From NCBI GenBank assembly GCA_016192845.1, contig JACPTI010000118.1, positions 1 to 64,000 on the forward strand: 64,000 nucleotides of DNA, given 5' to 3'. Below the pieces are notes generated by a model that saw only the letters and a program-made list of their open reading frames with translations, did no database searches and was not told the DNA's origin. This DNA comes from Acidobacteriota bacterium (GTDB lineage Bacteria; Acidobacteriota; Vicinamibacteria; Vicinamibacterales; UBA2999). Positions 47,689 to 56,864 of this stretch are shown here, one piece after another (the stretch's first letter is position 1; every line of letters begins with the position of its first letter). Made by a program: the position numbers and the translations under genes.

Positions 47689-48168
47689 ATGCTCCAGAGC
47701 TGGACACCGAACCTTCATGCCTTTGTCGTGCACTTTCCGATCGTGCTGCTGATGACAGCCGCGGCGGCCGACCTCCTGAGTGCCACGCTCCGGCGGCCGG
47801 GATGGCTCGTGCCGATGGGCGCCAGCCTGTATTTGGCCGGCGCGATCATGGCGTTCGTCGCGTTCTGGTCGGGCACCTTGGCCGTGGACACGGTCTTTCT
47901 GCCGGGGATGGCGCGTCCGCTGGTGGGCGATCACCGCCGCTGGGCGTTGGCCACCACGACGGTGGCGGGTGCTGTCGCCCTAATGCAGATGGCGGTGTTC
48001 ATGTCGGGCGCGCCGTGGAACCGGCCCCGCCGCCTGGCGCTGGCGGTCGCGGGCCTGCTGACGGCGCTCCTCGTCTACCAGACGGCGGAGCGCGGCGCAC
48101 GGCTCGTGTACGAACAGGGCGTCGGCGTCATTGCGGCGCCCGCGCCCGCTGAAGGCGCGGCTCAGTAA
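47689..48168 (+). CDS. DUF2231-like membrane protein
   Basis: LHAFVVHFPIVLLMTAAAADLLSATL, four TM segments. Confidence 0.75.
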   Translation: MLQSWTPNLHAFVVHFPIVLLMTAAAADLLSATLRRPGWLVPMGASLYLAGAIMAFVAFWSGTLAVDTVFLPGMARPLVGDHRRWALATTTVAGAVALMQMAVFMSGAPWNRPRRLALAVAGLLTALLVYQTAERGARLVYEQGVGVIAAPAPAEGAAQ

Positions 48169-48381
48169 TCGAACAGCCGCGTGTACTTGACGATGAAGGA
48201 GCGGCCGAGCAGCTCGTCGGACGTGAACGGCGACGAATCGCGGCGGTCGTTGTAGACGAGGAAGAAGCCGGTGCCGCTGCGGTTCAGCAGCGCCAGCCGG
48301 ATGTTGGACGAGATGGTCGACGCCTGCTTGTTGTACTGAATGAGTCCCTGCAGGCTCGCCAGGCTCGTGAAGGCATAGCTC
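48162..48381 (-). pseudogene. 3'-end fragment of the DUF5916 barrel gene
   Basis: SYAFTSLASLQGLIQYNKQASTISSNIRLALLNRSGTGFFLVYNDRRDS...GRSFIVKYTRLFDY; homology ends abruptly at about 48381. Confidence 0.92.
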
Positions 48382-48384
48382 GCC

Positions 48385-48870
48385 TCACTCTTGCGGCCCC
48401 GCGGGTGCTGTGGGGTCCACTGGTGGCTGAGGCCTAGCAGCCGAGCGCTGGACCCGGGACGTTCGCCAACGGCGCCAGAGGACCAGTACCCATAAGAACG
48501 TGATATGGAACCATATGAAGGTGGGAACTACAATGGCGGTACCCACGACAAACAAGAAGACCAAAGTGGTTTGATCGCCCCAAAACAGCGCCTGAAGGCG
48601 TTGCCAGAGCGTCGCCGTCGGTGGGGCAGCCAACGTCAAGGCAAGAGCGAGCGCGAGAGCAAGCCACGCAACGGCAATCTCCAGCGCCAGTACCAAGAGG
48701 AGTCGCGAAAAGCTGGAAAAGCCGAGTAACTTCAAAAGCTCCTGTCGTAGTTGTGTACGAGTCTTGGTCGTACCGCCGGTAGGAAGCTTGGCGAGTGTGC
48801 TCGGCCCCGATTCGTCAGATTGGGGTTCGTTCACAGCGTGCACGTTCTCTGGCGGGTCAGTGAGCGCCAT
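48385..48870 (-). CDS. Small membrane hypothetical protein
   Basis: Two strong TM segments (LLLVLALEIAVAWLALALALALTLA; TTLVFLFVVGTAIVVPTFIWFHITFLWVLVLW). Confidence 0.55.
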   Translation of the reverse strand: MALTDPPENVHAVNEPQSDESGPSTLAKLPTGGTTKTRTQLRQELLKLLGFSSFSRLLLVLALEIAVAWLALALALALTLAAPPTATLWQRLQALFWGDQTTLVFLFVVGTAIVVPTFIWFHITFLWVLVLWRRWRTSRVQRSAARPQPPVDPTAPAGPQE

Positions 48871-49048
48871 CGGTGTTCCTCGTATACACCAACGCCTTGC
48901 CGGCACACAAGATTCTTCGTCGCACGTTCTTTCGGCTTCCGGACGCACGAGGCCAGGAAATATCCCAACGAACTGCCTCTGTTGACTGTCGGTTGTCGAG
49001 AGTGTGACCTGTCCTGTCACACCTGTGTTATTAGTAGTTCCTGTCGTC

Positions 49049-49170
49049 TCGATGTGCCGTTGAAGACCAATGTGGCCGTCGACGGGGTGCCTCCGGGCCG
49101 GGCGATGCCGATTCTTTACACGGCGGCCTGCGGCACGTGCCACGTGGTGAACGAACTGCCGTTCAGGTAG
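49049..49170 (+). pseudogene. 3'-end fragment of the octaheme cytochrome gene
   Basis: RLDVPLKTNVAVDGVPPGRAMPILYTAACGTCHVVNELPFR*, matching the end of the 34275-36437 gene. Confidence 0.92.
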
Positions 49171-49201
49171 GCGTTGCGGCTGTACAGGACGGGTGGCGGC
49201 T

Positions 49202-51448
49202 TCAGTAGTCGAACAGACGTGTGTATTTGACGATGAAGGAGCGGCCGAGCAGCTCGTCGGGGGTGAACGGCGACGTATCGCGGCGGTCGTTGTAGACGAG
49301 GAAGAAGCCGGTGCCGCTGCGATTCAGCAGCGCCAGCCGGATGTTGGACGAGATCGTCGACGCCTGCTTGTTGTACTGAATGAGGCCCTGCAGGCTGGCG
49401 AGGCTCGTGAACGCATAGCTGACCTTCATCGGCAGGAGGTCGTTCCGGAAGCGGCCGCCCGGCAGCCCGATGTCATCGCGAGTCCACTCGAGTTCCGAGA
49501 GGAGCCGCGCCCCGGCGCGCAGCCCGACGGTCAACCGCCACCCGTGGTAATCACCGTCGTAGTAGCTGCCGATCTTATGAACCAACGACGCGCTGATAGG
49601 CGCGCTGCGATTCGTGTTCCCCTCGAACTCGCCCCAGGTCCACGCGTACTCACCCGCGGGGACGACGACGCGCCCGCCGCTGACGTCCTGGTAGATGGTG
49701 AACGGACGCCGGGGGCGGTCCTGTCCGGTGATGAAGACGTAGCCGAATCGCGCGCCCGACAGCGTGCGGATGTCGAAGAAATGCCAGTGTGCCTGTGAGC
49801 TTTCCAGGCGGTTCTGGAGGTCCAGGTAGCCGGTGTAGTTCGCGTGCGGCTGAAAGCCCCGAATCCAGGGCCACTGCCGCGGCTGATAGCGGACACTCGT
49901 GCGGGCCTCGACGCTGCGATAGGCCCGCCGCCGCAGGAACCCGACCTCCGGATTGAAGCGTTCGCCGACCTGCGTGTAACCGGCGCCGCCCGTCCACACC
50001 TCGTTCGTGTAGGTGTACGACGTCCCGCCCGCGTAGTCGGCCCCGCCCTTGGCCGCCGGCGAATCGGTGCGCGCCAGAAAGGCCGTGTAACGGCCGTTGG
50101 TCGTCGCCTGCCAGGAGAGATCGAGTCCGTACGCCCGGTTGTAGTCGCTGGCGGGCGCGCGGCCGCCCACGCCCTGGCGGCCCACGAACAACGCACCGAA
50201 ATTCGATCGCCCGACCTCCCGCTGGATCCGCAGGACGGTGAAGTTGTTGGCCGGCGCGAGCGTCTGTCCCGTCCGTTCGTTGACGGCGGCATCGGTCTGC
50301 ATGTTCAGCAGCCCGACGTTGTAGCCGCCCAGCTTGCCGCTCAGGCGCCCGCCCGCCACGATGTCGATCGGCTCGCCGGCGGCCGACAGCCCGATGCGCC
50401 GCGAGAAGAACAGGTCGATGTTGCGGGGCTGTCCAACCTCGAAGAGCTGCGCGTTCTCCAGGAAGAACGGCCGTTTCTCCGGAAAGAAGAGCGGAAAGCG
50501 CGTCAGGTTCACCTGCTGCTCGTCGGCCTCGACCTGCGCGAAGTCGGTGTTCACCGTCAGATCGAGCGTCAGATCCGCACGCACGCCCCACTTCACGTCG
50601 AGGCCGACGTCGCCGGTGCGGCGGACCGTATCGGTCCGAAGGCTCTTCTCGTCGTTGATCGCCCCGGACACGTAGGGCAACAACTTCAGGTCGCGACGAG
50701 CGGGGAGGCTCAAGCCGTTGAGCTTGCCCGCCACCGACACGCGGTGCAGGTTGTAGCCGCGCGGCACCGGCGACAGGAACACCTGCTCGTTTTTGCGGCG
50801 GATGTTGCGCAGGACGTTGACCCCCCAGGTCCGCTCCTGCCCCGGGTTGTAGCGCAGCGTCTTGAGCGGGATGGCGAACTCCGCCTCCCAGCCGCGCTCG
50901 GTCATCTGCGTGCGCACGGTCCAGTCGGCGTCCCAGTTCAGGTTGAACCCCCCGCGGTTGCTTTGCCCGGCCTGGCCCTCTGCCATCACCTGCCCGTCGT
51001 ACTCGATGCCAAAGGGGTTGGTGCCGAACACGAACGCATTCTGGCCATCGTTGAAGGTGTCAAGGAGGATCTGGATCGAGTCGGTGTCGTCGAGGTCGGC
51101 GTCGCGGCGACTCTCGCTGACGAGGATGTCGTCGGGCGTCGAATCGAAACAGATCACCGCGATGTAGAGGTTCTCGCGGTCGAGAAGGAACCGGACCTCC
51201 GTGCGCTCGGTGGCGGGCTCGCCTTCGCGCGGCTCCTGTTGAATGAACGCGCTGAACGGCTCGACCCGCCCCCAGATCGCTTCGTCGACGCGGCCGTTGA
51301 TGTCCGGCCGTTCGCCCTCGGCGGGCCGCCCGGCGCTCAGCTGCGGAGTGGCGGACCCGTTCTGGGCCGCCGCCGCTGACACGCCGCCCGCGCCGAGCAC
51401 GCCGGCAGCCAGACCGACCGGGACGATCCACCGCAGGCGGGTCGACAT
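49202..51448 (-). CDS. CBM9/DUF5916-type outer-membrane beta-barrel protein, copy 2
   Basis: Full-length homologue of 36499-38760 with long identical stretches. Confidence 0.87.
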   Translation of the reverse strand: MSTRLRWIVPVGLAAGVLGAGGVSAAAAQNGSATPQLSAGRPAEGERPDINGRVDEAIWGRVEPFSAFIQQEPREGEPATERTEVRFLLDRENLYIAVICFDSTPDDILVSESRRDADLDDTDSIQILLDTFNDGQNAFVFGTNPFGIEYDGQVMAEGQAGQSNRGGFNLNWDADWTVRTQMTERGWEAEFAIPLKTLRYNPGQERTWGVNVLRNIRRKNEQVFLSPVPRGYNLHRVSVAGKLNGLSLPARRDLKLLPYVSGAINDEKSLRTDTVRRTGDVGLDVKWGVRADLTLDLTVNTDFAQVEADEQQVNLTRFPLFFPEKRPFFLENAQLFEVGQPRNIDLFFSRRIGLSAAGEPIDIVAGGRLSGKLGGYNVGLLNMQTDAAVNERTGQTLAPANNFTVLRIQREVGRSNFGALFVGRQGVGGRAPASDYNRAYGLDLSWQATTNGRYTAFLARTDSPAAKGGADYAGGTSYTYTNEVWTGGAGYTQVGERFNPEVGFLRRRAYRSVEARTSVRYQPRQWPWIRGFQPHANYTGYLDLQNRLESSQAHWHFFDIRTLSGARFGYVFITGQDRPRRPFTIYQDVSGGRVVVPAGEYAWTWGEFEGNTNRSAPISASLVHKIGSYYDGDYHGWRLTVGLRAGARLLSELEWTRDDIGLPGGRFRNDLLPMKVSYAFTSLASLQGLIQYNKQASTISSNIRLALLNRSGTGFFLVYNDRRDTSPFTPDELLGRSFIVKYTRLFDY

Positions 51449-51457
51449 CGCGCGCCG

Positions 51458-52066
51458 CTACTGGAACATCTTGTTCCTCACGGGCGCGCCGGTGCGAAAT
51501 TCGTGCGCGATGTTGTAGTAGCCGGCCGTCGTTAGCGTGACGGTGATCGCTTGGTCGCTGAGGTTCTCCCAGTACCACCCGTGGATGCCCGAGAACGGCG
51601 CCGTGAGCGTGCCGGACGCCTGGCTGGCCTGCGCCTTCTCGTACGTCTGCGCGTAGCCGCGCGGCGCGCCGTCCGGCTCGGCGTGAAACTCGTACGCGAC
51701 CGGTGCGGGCGTGTGCCACGAGTAGAGCAGCGCCTCGCCCTTGTCGAGGCGGTACTTGTATTCCATCCCCTCGCGCGGGCCGACCGTGAACTCCACCGTG
51801 TCGGTGTGGAACGCGCGCTCCTGGGGGACGATCAGCGTCGCCTCCCCGGTGCCGGTCGCGGCCGCCTGTTCGAGCGCCTCCACCTGCTGGCCCGTGAGGC
51901 CGAGATCGAGCAGGCCCGCCTTCGCGCCCGTTCCGACCGGGTCGACGCCGAACTCCGCCGGCAGGATGAACATCACGAGGATCAACCCTGCGGCGAGCAG
52001 CGCGGCGCCCGCGGCGGCAGCGATGCGATGCCGGATCTCGGAGAGCTGTTCTCTATCGTCGGTCAT
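51458..52066 (-). CDS. Membrane-anchored hypothetical protein
   Basis: N-terminal TM AAAGAALLAAGLILVMFILPAEFG; EGMEYKYRLDKGEALLYSWHT. Confidence 0.7.
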   Translation of the reverse strand: MTDDREQLSEIRHRIAAAAGAALLAAGLILVMFILPAEFGVDPVGTGAKAGLLDLGLTGQQVEALEQAAATGTGEATLIVPQERAFHTDTVEFTVGPREGMEYKYRLDKGEALLYSWHTPAPVAYEFHAEPDGAPRGYAQTYEKAQASQASGTLTAPFSGIHGWYWENLSDQAITVTLTTAGYYNIAHEFRTGAPVRNKMFQ

Positions 52067-52070
52067 GACG

Positions 52071-52784
52071 TCACACCGCCAGAAAATAGCCGGAGAGCTG
52101 GTACCCGATCAGCAAGAACCCGAACGCCATCACAACGGCATTCGTGGCGAAGGCGTAGTGCAGGAAGCCGCGCCGCGTGCGCCAGTACGTCAGCGCGATC
52201 AGGATGCCGGTCAGCGCCAGCCCCTGTCCGATCTCGACGCCGACGTTGAAGCTCACGATGTTGGCGGCGAGACCGTTGGGGGTGAGCGCGAACTCCTGCA
52301 GCTTCGTCGCGAGGCCGAAGCCATGGAAGAGGCCGAAGATGAGCACCGCCAGCCGGGTATCGGGCTGGAAGCCGAAGAACCGCGGGAACCCGTCCATGTT
52401 CTCGAACGCCTTGTACACCACGGAGAAGCCGATGATCGCGTCGATGATGTACGGATTGGCGTGGATGCCGCCGAGCACGCCGCCAAGCAGCGTGAGGCTG
52501 TGGCCGAGCGTGAACAGGCTCACGTAGAGGAGGACGTCGCGGAGCCGGTAGAGAAAGAAGATGACCCCCACGAGGAAGAGCAGGTGGTCGTAGCCGGTCA
52601 CCATGTGCTTGGCGCCGAGGTACAGCAGCGGACCGACCGCCCGGCCCTGCAGCCCCTGCAGGAAGACGGCGTCCTTGCCCGCGACCCCGTGCGCTTCGAG
52701 ACCGGCGGAGAAGCCGACGAGCAGCATCGCGACCGCGAGGCCAACAGCCTTACTGGCGTTGATATTTGGCATGGCAGCTGTCAC
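52071..52784 (-). CDS. HupE/UreJ-like membrane protein
   Basis: LGAKHMVTGYDHLLFLVGVIFFLYR, SLFTLGHSLTLL, FGLFHGFGLA, SFNVGVEIGQ. Confidence 0.85.
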   Translation of the reverse strand: MTAAMPNINASKAVGLAVAMLLVGFSAGLEAHGVAGKDAVFLQGLQGRAVGPLLYLGAKHMVTGYDHLLFLVGVIFFLYRLRDVLLYVSLFTLGHSLTLLGGVLGGIHANPYIIDAIIGFSVVYKAFENMDGFPRFFGFQPDTRLAVLIFGLFHGFGLATKLQEFALTPNGLAANIVSFNVGVEIGQGLALTGILIALTYWRTRRGFLHYAFATNAVVMAFGFLLIGYQLSGYFLAV

Positions 52785-53238
52785 ACGTGTCGTTGAGATC
52801 GGAGCCCGCGGTCAGTATGCCGTCCTTGTCCTTCGCTTGCGCCGCCGTCAGCGCCCTCTGCGACGCATCCATGTAGGCTCGCGTCATCTTAATCCAGTCG
52901 CCGGTGTCGACCACCCGGCTGCCGAGGAGCAGCAGGTTGCCCGACTCGACGAGGGCCGCCGCGCTGTTGCCGATGGCCGCCCACTCCTCGTCGGTCTGGG
53001 GCGCCACCTCTTTGACCCCCTGGACGCTCACGAACGTGCCGACCGCGTTGTAGACCACAGTGGCGTTCGGCTGCACGATGCCGTTCATAATCTGCGCGAT
53101 GCTGGCGACCGGCGTGGTGACGGCCCCTTCCTCGGCAGGGTCGGCCTGGCGTGAGGCGCGGGCGCCGGCAATCACGAAGCCGATGCCGCTGATGAACAGC
53201 GCGACGCTGACGAGGAACAGCCAGTGCAGAGTTCGCAT
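52750..53238 (-). CDS. Monoheme c-type cytochrome, related in layout to 21292-21858
   Basis: MRTLHWLFLVSVALFISG signal, C-terminal CDSCH, SLAQIM/TDEEW-type motif shared with the other copy. Confidence 0.75.
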   Translation of the reverse strand: MRTLHWLFLVSVALFISGIGFVIAGARASRQADPAEEGAVTTPVASIAQIMNGIVQPNATVVYNAVGTFVSVQGVKEVAPQTDEEWAAIGNSAAALVESGNLLLLGSRVVDTGDWIKMTRAYMDASQRALTAAQAKDKDGILTAGSDLNDTCDSCHAKYQRQ

Positions 53239-53331
53239 CGGGGAATACCAGCATTGTGACATACCGGCATTTCTGAACAGGAATTCAGGGAGTCGTCAGG
53301 CGTCTTGACTCCCGTCCACCAAGCCGGAACA

Positions 53332-53790
53332 ATGCATAGGATGCGTCGGCTCCTGGCGGCGGTTCTGTGCGCGGCGCTGCAGGTGGGCGCCCTTTGTGCG
53401 CCCCTCGTCCACGCCCATGTCGGCGACCACCACGGCGACCATCACGAGGCCGCGGCCGTTCATGCCCATTTCGCTGGACATGCACATGGTCCGGCTAAAG
53501 CCGGACACCACGATCGTCCGAGTCCGAGGTACGTAGCGTCCGGCTTCAGCCGGACCAGGGAAGAACCGGCGGTCGAATCCCAAGGCGACTCCGAACAGGT
53601 CACGCGGCTTCAAATTTTCGTCGCCGTCGAGGCTGTGTCATCCCACGCCCCGGCGCTGCCGCCGGCGCACTTCGTCCTGCCGGCGTCGCTCGAGTCGGCC
53701 GTGCGCCGGCCTCTCGAGGAAGTACGCAGCCACGGCCCTCCGCTGGTCGCCACCTCTCCTTCACGCGCCCCGCCCACCCCGTCCTTCTAA
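53332..53790 (+). CDS. Exported His-rich protein preceding the metal efflux operon
   Basis: Signal peptide then HAHVGDHHGDHHEAAAVHAHFAGHAHG. Confidence 0.65.
   Translation: MHRMRRLLAAVLCAALQVGALCAPLVHAHVGDHHGDHHEAAAVHAHFAGHAHGPAKAGHHDRPSPRYVASGFSRTREEPAVESQGDSEQVTRLQIFVAVEAVSSHAPALPPAHFVLPASLESAVRRPLEEVRSHGPPLVATSPSRAPPTPSF
53489..53555. repeat. Pair of GTCCGGCTNNAGCCGGAC palindromes inside the His-rich ORF
   Basis: GTCCGGCTAAAGCCGGAC at 53489-53506 and GTCCGGCTTCAGCCGGAC at 53538-53555. Confidence 0.92.
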
Positions 53791-53844
53791 TCCGACGGCC
53801 CAGCTGCCGTCTGCCTCTTCTTGCATCTTCAAATCGAGGTGTCC

Positions 53845-55104
53845 ATGCGTACGCTCGCCGGATGCGCCGTCGTTGCTGCCGGGGCGCTTGTCCCCGCCAT
53901 GGCCGGCGCACAAACTCTGCCGCTGACCGAATCACAGGCGCTGGCGCGGCTGTCGACCAGCAGTCCTCGCGTTCGGGCGATCCGTGCCGGGATCGACGTC
54001 GCGCGCGTCGATATCTTGTCCGCCAGCCGGTGGCCCAATCCGCGTGTCAACTGGGACCGGCAGTCGGTCTCCGGCGTGACGGAGCATTACTTCACGGCTT
54101 CCCAGCTCCTGCCGACCAGCGGCCGGCGCGGCCTGGAAGTGCAGGCGGCGTCGGCGCGGGTGGCCGCCACCTCCAATCGGATCGACGATGACGTGCGGCG
54201 GCTCCGGGCCGATATGCGCCTCGCCTTCGCGGACCTCGAGGCGGCGCAGGCGCGGGTGCAGGAGTTGATCCGGGCGCGCGGCCGTCTGCGTGAGCTGGCA
54301 CAGGTCCTCGCCAGGCGGGAGAGCGAAGGTGACGCGGCGGGCTTCGATCGGCTGCGGGCCGAGCGCGAGGTGCTCGACGTCGAGGCGGACCTCGTCGTCG
54401 CGACCACCGAACGCGCCCAGGCGCAGGCGGCGCTGGCAGGGTTCTTCGAAGACGTGACCGATCCCTCCCAGATCGTGGCGATCCGCGATCCGGCACCGGC
54501 GGCGCCGGTGCCCTCGGTCGCCGCCCTCATGGAGACGGCGGAGGCCAGCCGCGGCGAGCTGTTGGCCCTGCGGCAGGATCTTGAAGCGGCGCGCCTGTCG
54601 GAGCGTGCCGCGTACCGCAGTCTTCTCCCCGAACCGGAAATTTTTGTCGGGACGAAATCATCCACCGCCTCGAGTGGCGGCGCCGGAAGCGCGATCACCG
54701 TTGGTGCCGGAGCGACGGGGAGCGTGATCGGCGTGCACACCACGATCCCGCTCTTCGACCGTGCGCGGCCGGAACGCACCCTGGCCGTCACGCGCGCCGC
54801 ACAGGCCGAAGCGCGGGCGGAGGCGTTCCGGCTGGCCCTGCGGGGCCAGGTCGCGGCGCTGCGCGCCGCGGTCGTCGACCGTCGCGAAAGCGCCGAGCGC
54901 TATCGGGCCGAGGCGGTCAACCGGGCGGATGACATCGAACGGATTGCGCGCGTCAGCTATGACGCAGGCGAGCGCGGCATCCTGGAGCTGCTGGACGCGT
55001 ACCGCATCGGCGCGTCCGCGCGCGTGCGTCAGGCGGGGCTCGACGCCACGGTCCGGGAAGCGGAGATCGAGCTGGAGTTCGTCAGTGGATGGGAGATGCC
55101 ATGA
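53845..55104 (+). CDS. TolC/CzcC-family outer-membrane efflux protein
   Basis: LTESQALARLSTSSPRVRAIRAG..., NPRVNWDRQS, GERGILELLDAYR. Confidence 0.88.
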   Translation: MRTLAGCAVVAAGALVPAMAGAQTLPLTESQALARLSTSSPRVRAIRAGIDVARVDILSASRWPNPRVNWDRQSVSGVTEHYFTASQLLPTSGRRGLEVQAASARVAATSNRIDDDVRRLRADMRLAFADLEAAQARVQELIRARGRLRELAQVLARRESEGDAAGFDRLRAEREVLDVEADLVVATTERAQAQAALAGFFEDVTDPSQIVAIRDPAPAAPVPSVAALMETAEASRGELLALRQDLEAARLSERAAYRSLLPEPEIFVGTKSSTASSGGAGSAITVGAGATGSVIGVHTTIPLFDRARPERTLAVTRAAQAEARAEAFRLALRGQVAALRAAVVDRRESAERYRAEAVNRADDIERIARVSYDAGERGILELLDAYRIGASARVRQAGLDATVREAEIELEFVSGWEMP

Positions 55105-56699
55105 AGACCATTCAAGGCACAAGGCACAAGTCACAAGTCAGAAGTCACAATGCGCGGTTTTGTGACTTGTGCCTTGTGACTTGTGCCTTGATCCTGGCGG
55201 GCGCGTGCGCGCGTGAGGCCGCGCCGCCGCCGCGGGCGGAAGTGCCGACGCTCGATGTGACGACGTGGACCGAGCGGACGGAGCTGTTCATGGAATACCC
55301 GCCGCTCGTCGCCGGCCAGCACGCCCTGTTCGCGGTGCACCTGACGCGGCTGACCGACTTCTCGGCGATGACGGCCGGGCAGCCGCGCCTCGAGTTCACG
55401 CCCGAGGCCGGCGGCGCGCCGGTCGTACTGCAGGGCGGTGCTCCGTCGCGCCCCGGCGTGTTCCGGGTCGAAGGAGCCATCCCGCCGGCGGGCCGCTACC
55501 GCTGGGCGCTCGTGATTGACGCCCCGAATCTGACGGACCGGCACGACCTCGGGACGATCACTGTGTTTGCCGACCAGACCGCCGCGGTAGCCGCGGCGGA
55601 GGCAGGCGCGCAAGAGGACCCGGCGGCGATCAGCTATCTGAAAGAGCCGCAGTGGACGAACGGCTTCGCCACGGCCGTCGTGCAGGAGGCGGAGCTGCGC
55701 CGCGGTATTCGCGTTCCGGCGGTCATCGAGCCGCTGGTCGGCGGCGAAGTGATCGTGGCGGCGCCGGCGGCGGGGCGCTTCGTGGCGGCACGCCTGCTCC
55801 AGCGCGGCGCCCGGGTGCAGGCGGGGCAGGAGCTCGGGCGCATCGAGCCGCGGCTCGCGGAGGTCGGCGCGGACCGTGCGACGCTGGCGGCCGCGGTCGC
55901 CGAAGCGCAGGCCTCGCTCGACGCCGCGCGCTCGGACCACGCGCGCGCCGAACGGCTGTTCGCCGAGCGAGCGGTGCCGGCGCGCCGCGTCGAGGAGGCG
56001 CAGCGCGTGCTGACGATTGCCGAGGCCCGGCTCGCGGCGGCCGAGGCGCGGCTCGCGCAGCGCGACGAGACGCTGCGGACGGGCGGTGGCGTCGCGGCGG
56101 GGAATGCTTTCGCGCTGCGGGCGCCGATTGCCGGCCGCATCGCGGGGGTCTTTGCGGCGCTTGGCGCGTCGTACGACGAAGGCGCGCCGCTCTTCCGGAT
56201 CGTCCGGACGGACCGGGTCGAGCTGCGGGCCCTCGTTCCCGCGTCGGATGCGCCGCTGACGGAAGACATCAGGGAGATTGCGCTGGAGATCCCCGGCCGG
56301 GCCGACCCGCTCGTGGTGCAGGCACGCGACATGCACGATGCGGGCGTCATCGACCCGGTCAGCAAGGCGCTCCCCGTGCAGTTCGATGTCGACAACCGCT
56401 CCGGCCAGCTCCTCATCGGCCAGACGGCGACCGCCATCCTGTACGCCGGCGCCCGGCAGCGCATGCCGGCGGTGCCGAAGGACGCGGTGCTGATGGAGGC
56501 GGGGCGTCCCTACGTCTTCGTGCAGGCTGGCGGCGAGCGCTTCCTCCGGCGGTACATCGAGATTGCCACCCGCGACGGCGCGCTGGTGGGCGTCCGGGCC
56601 GGCATCGCGCCCGGCGAGCGCGTCGTCACGCGCGGCGCCTATGACGTGCAGCTGGCGTCGGCGGCCGGAGGCGTGCCGGCGGAGGGGCACGTTCACTGA
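55101..56699 (+). CDS. HlyD/CzcB-family efflux periplasmic adaptor
   Basis: Barrel-sandwich motif VGGEVIVAAPAAGRFVAARLLQRGARVQAGQELGRIEPR; ATGA overlap with the upstream stop. Confidence 0.9.
   Translation: MKTIQGTRHKSQVRSHNARFCDLCLVTCALILAGACAREAAPPPRAEVPTLDVTTWTERTELFMEYPPLVAGQHALFAVHLTRLTDFSAMTAGQPRLEFTPEAGGAPVVLQGGAPSRPGVFRVEGAIPPAGRYRWALVIDAPNLTDRHDLGTITVFADQTAAVAAAEAGAQEDPAAISYLKEPQWTNGFATAVVQEAELRRGIRVPAVIEPLVGGEVIVAAPAAGRFVAARLLQRGARVQAGQELGRIEPRLAEVGADRATLAAAVAEAQASLDAARSDHARAERLFAERAVPARRVEEAQRVLTIAEARLAAAEARLAQRDETLRTGGGVAAGNAFALRAPIAGRIAGVFAALGASYDEGAPLFRIVRTDRVELRALVPASDAPLTEDIREIALEIPGRADPLVVQARDMHDAGVIDPVSKALPVQFDVDNRSGQLLIGQTATAILYAGARQRMPAVPKDAVLMEAGRPYVFVQAGGERFLRRYIEIATRDGALVGVRAGIAPGERVVTRGAYDVQLASAAGGVPAEGHVH
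55113..55195. repeat. Heptamer CACAAGT/CACAAGG array and inverted CTTGTGA/CTTGTGC array at the 5' end of the HlyD-family gene
   Basis: caaggcacaaggcacaagtcacaagtcagaagtcacaa...ttgtgacttgtgccttgtgacttgtgccttg. Confidence 0.92.
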
Positions 56700-56840
56700 G
56701 GACATTTGGAGATTGGAGATTTGCGATCGGCGAATGTTGTCGATTGATGATTTGGTGATTTTTGAATTGATTGATGAATCGTAAATGAATCGCCCAATCG
56801 CAAATTCGGCAATCGGCAACAGTCATCGATCGTCAATCTC
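56700..56840. repeat. Low-GC degenerate inverted repeat between the adaptor and RND genes
   Basis: agatttgcgatcggcgaat ... ccaatcgcaaattcggcaatcgg; AT-rich island in GC-rich DNA. Confidence 0.6.
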
Positions 56841-56864
56841 ACTTCGCCAATAGGACATGTACCG

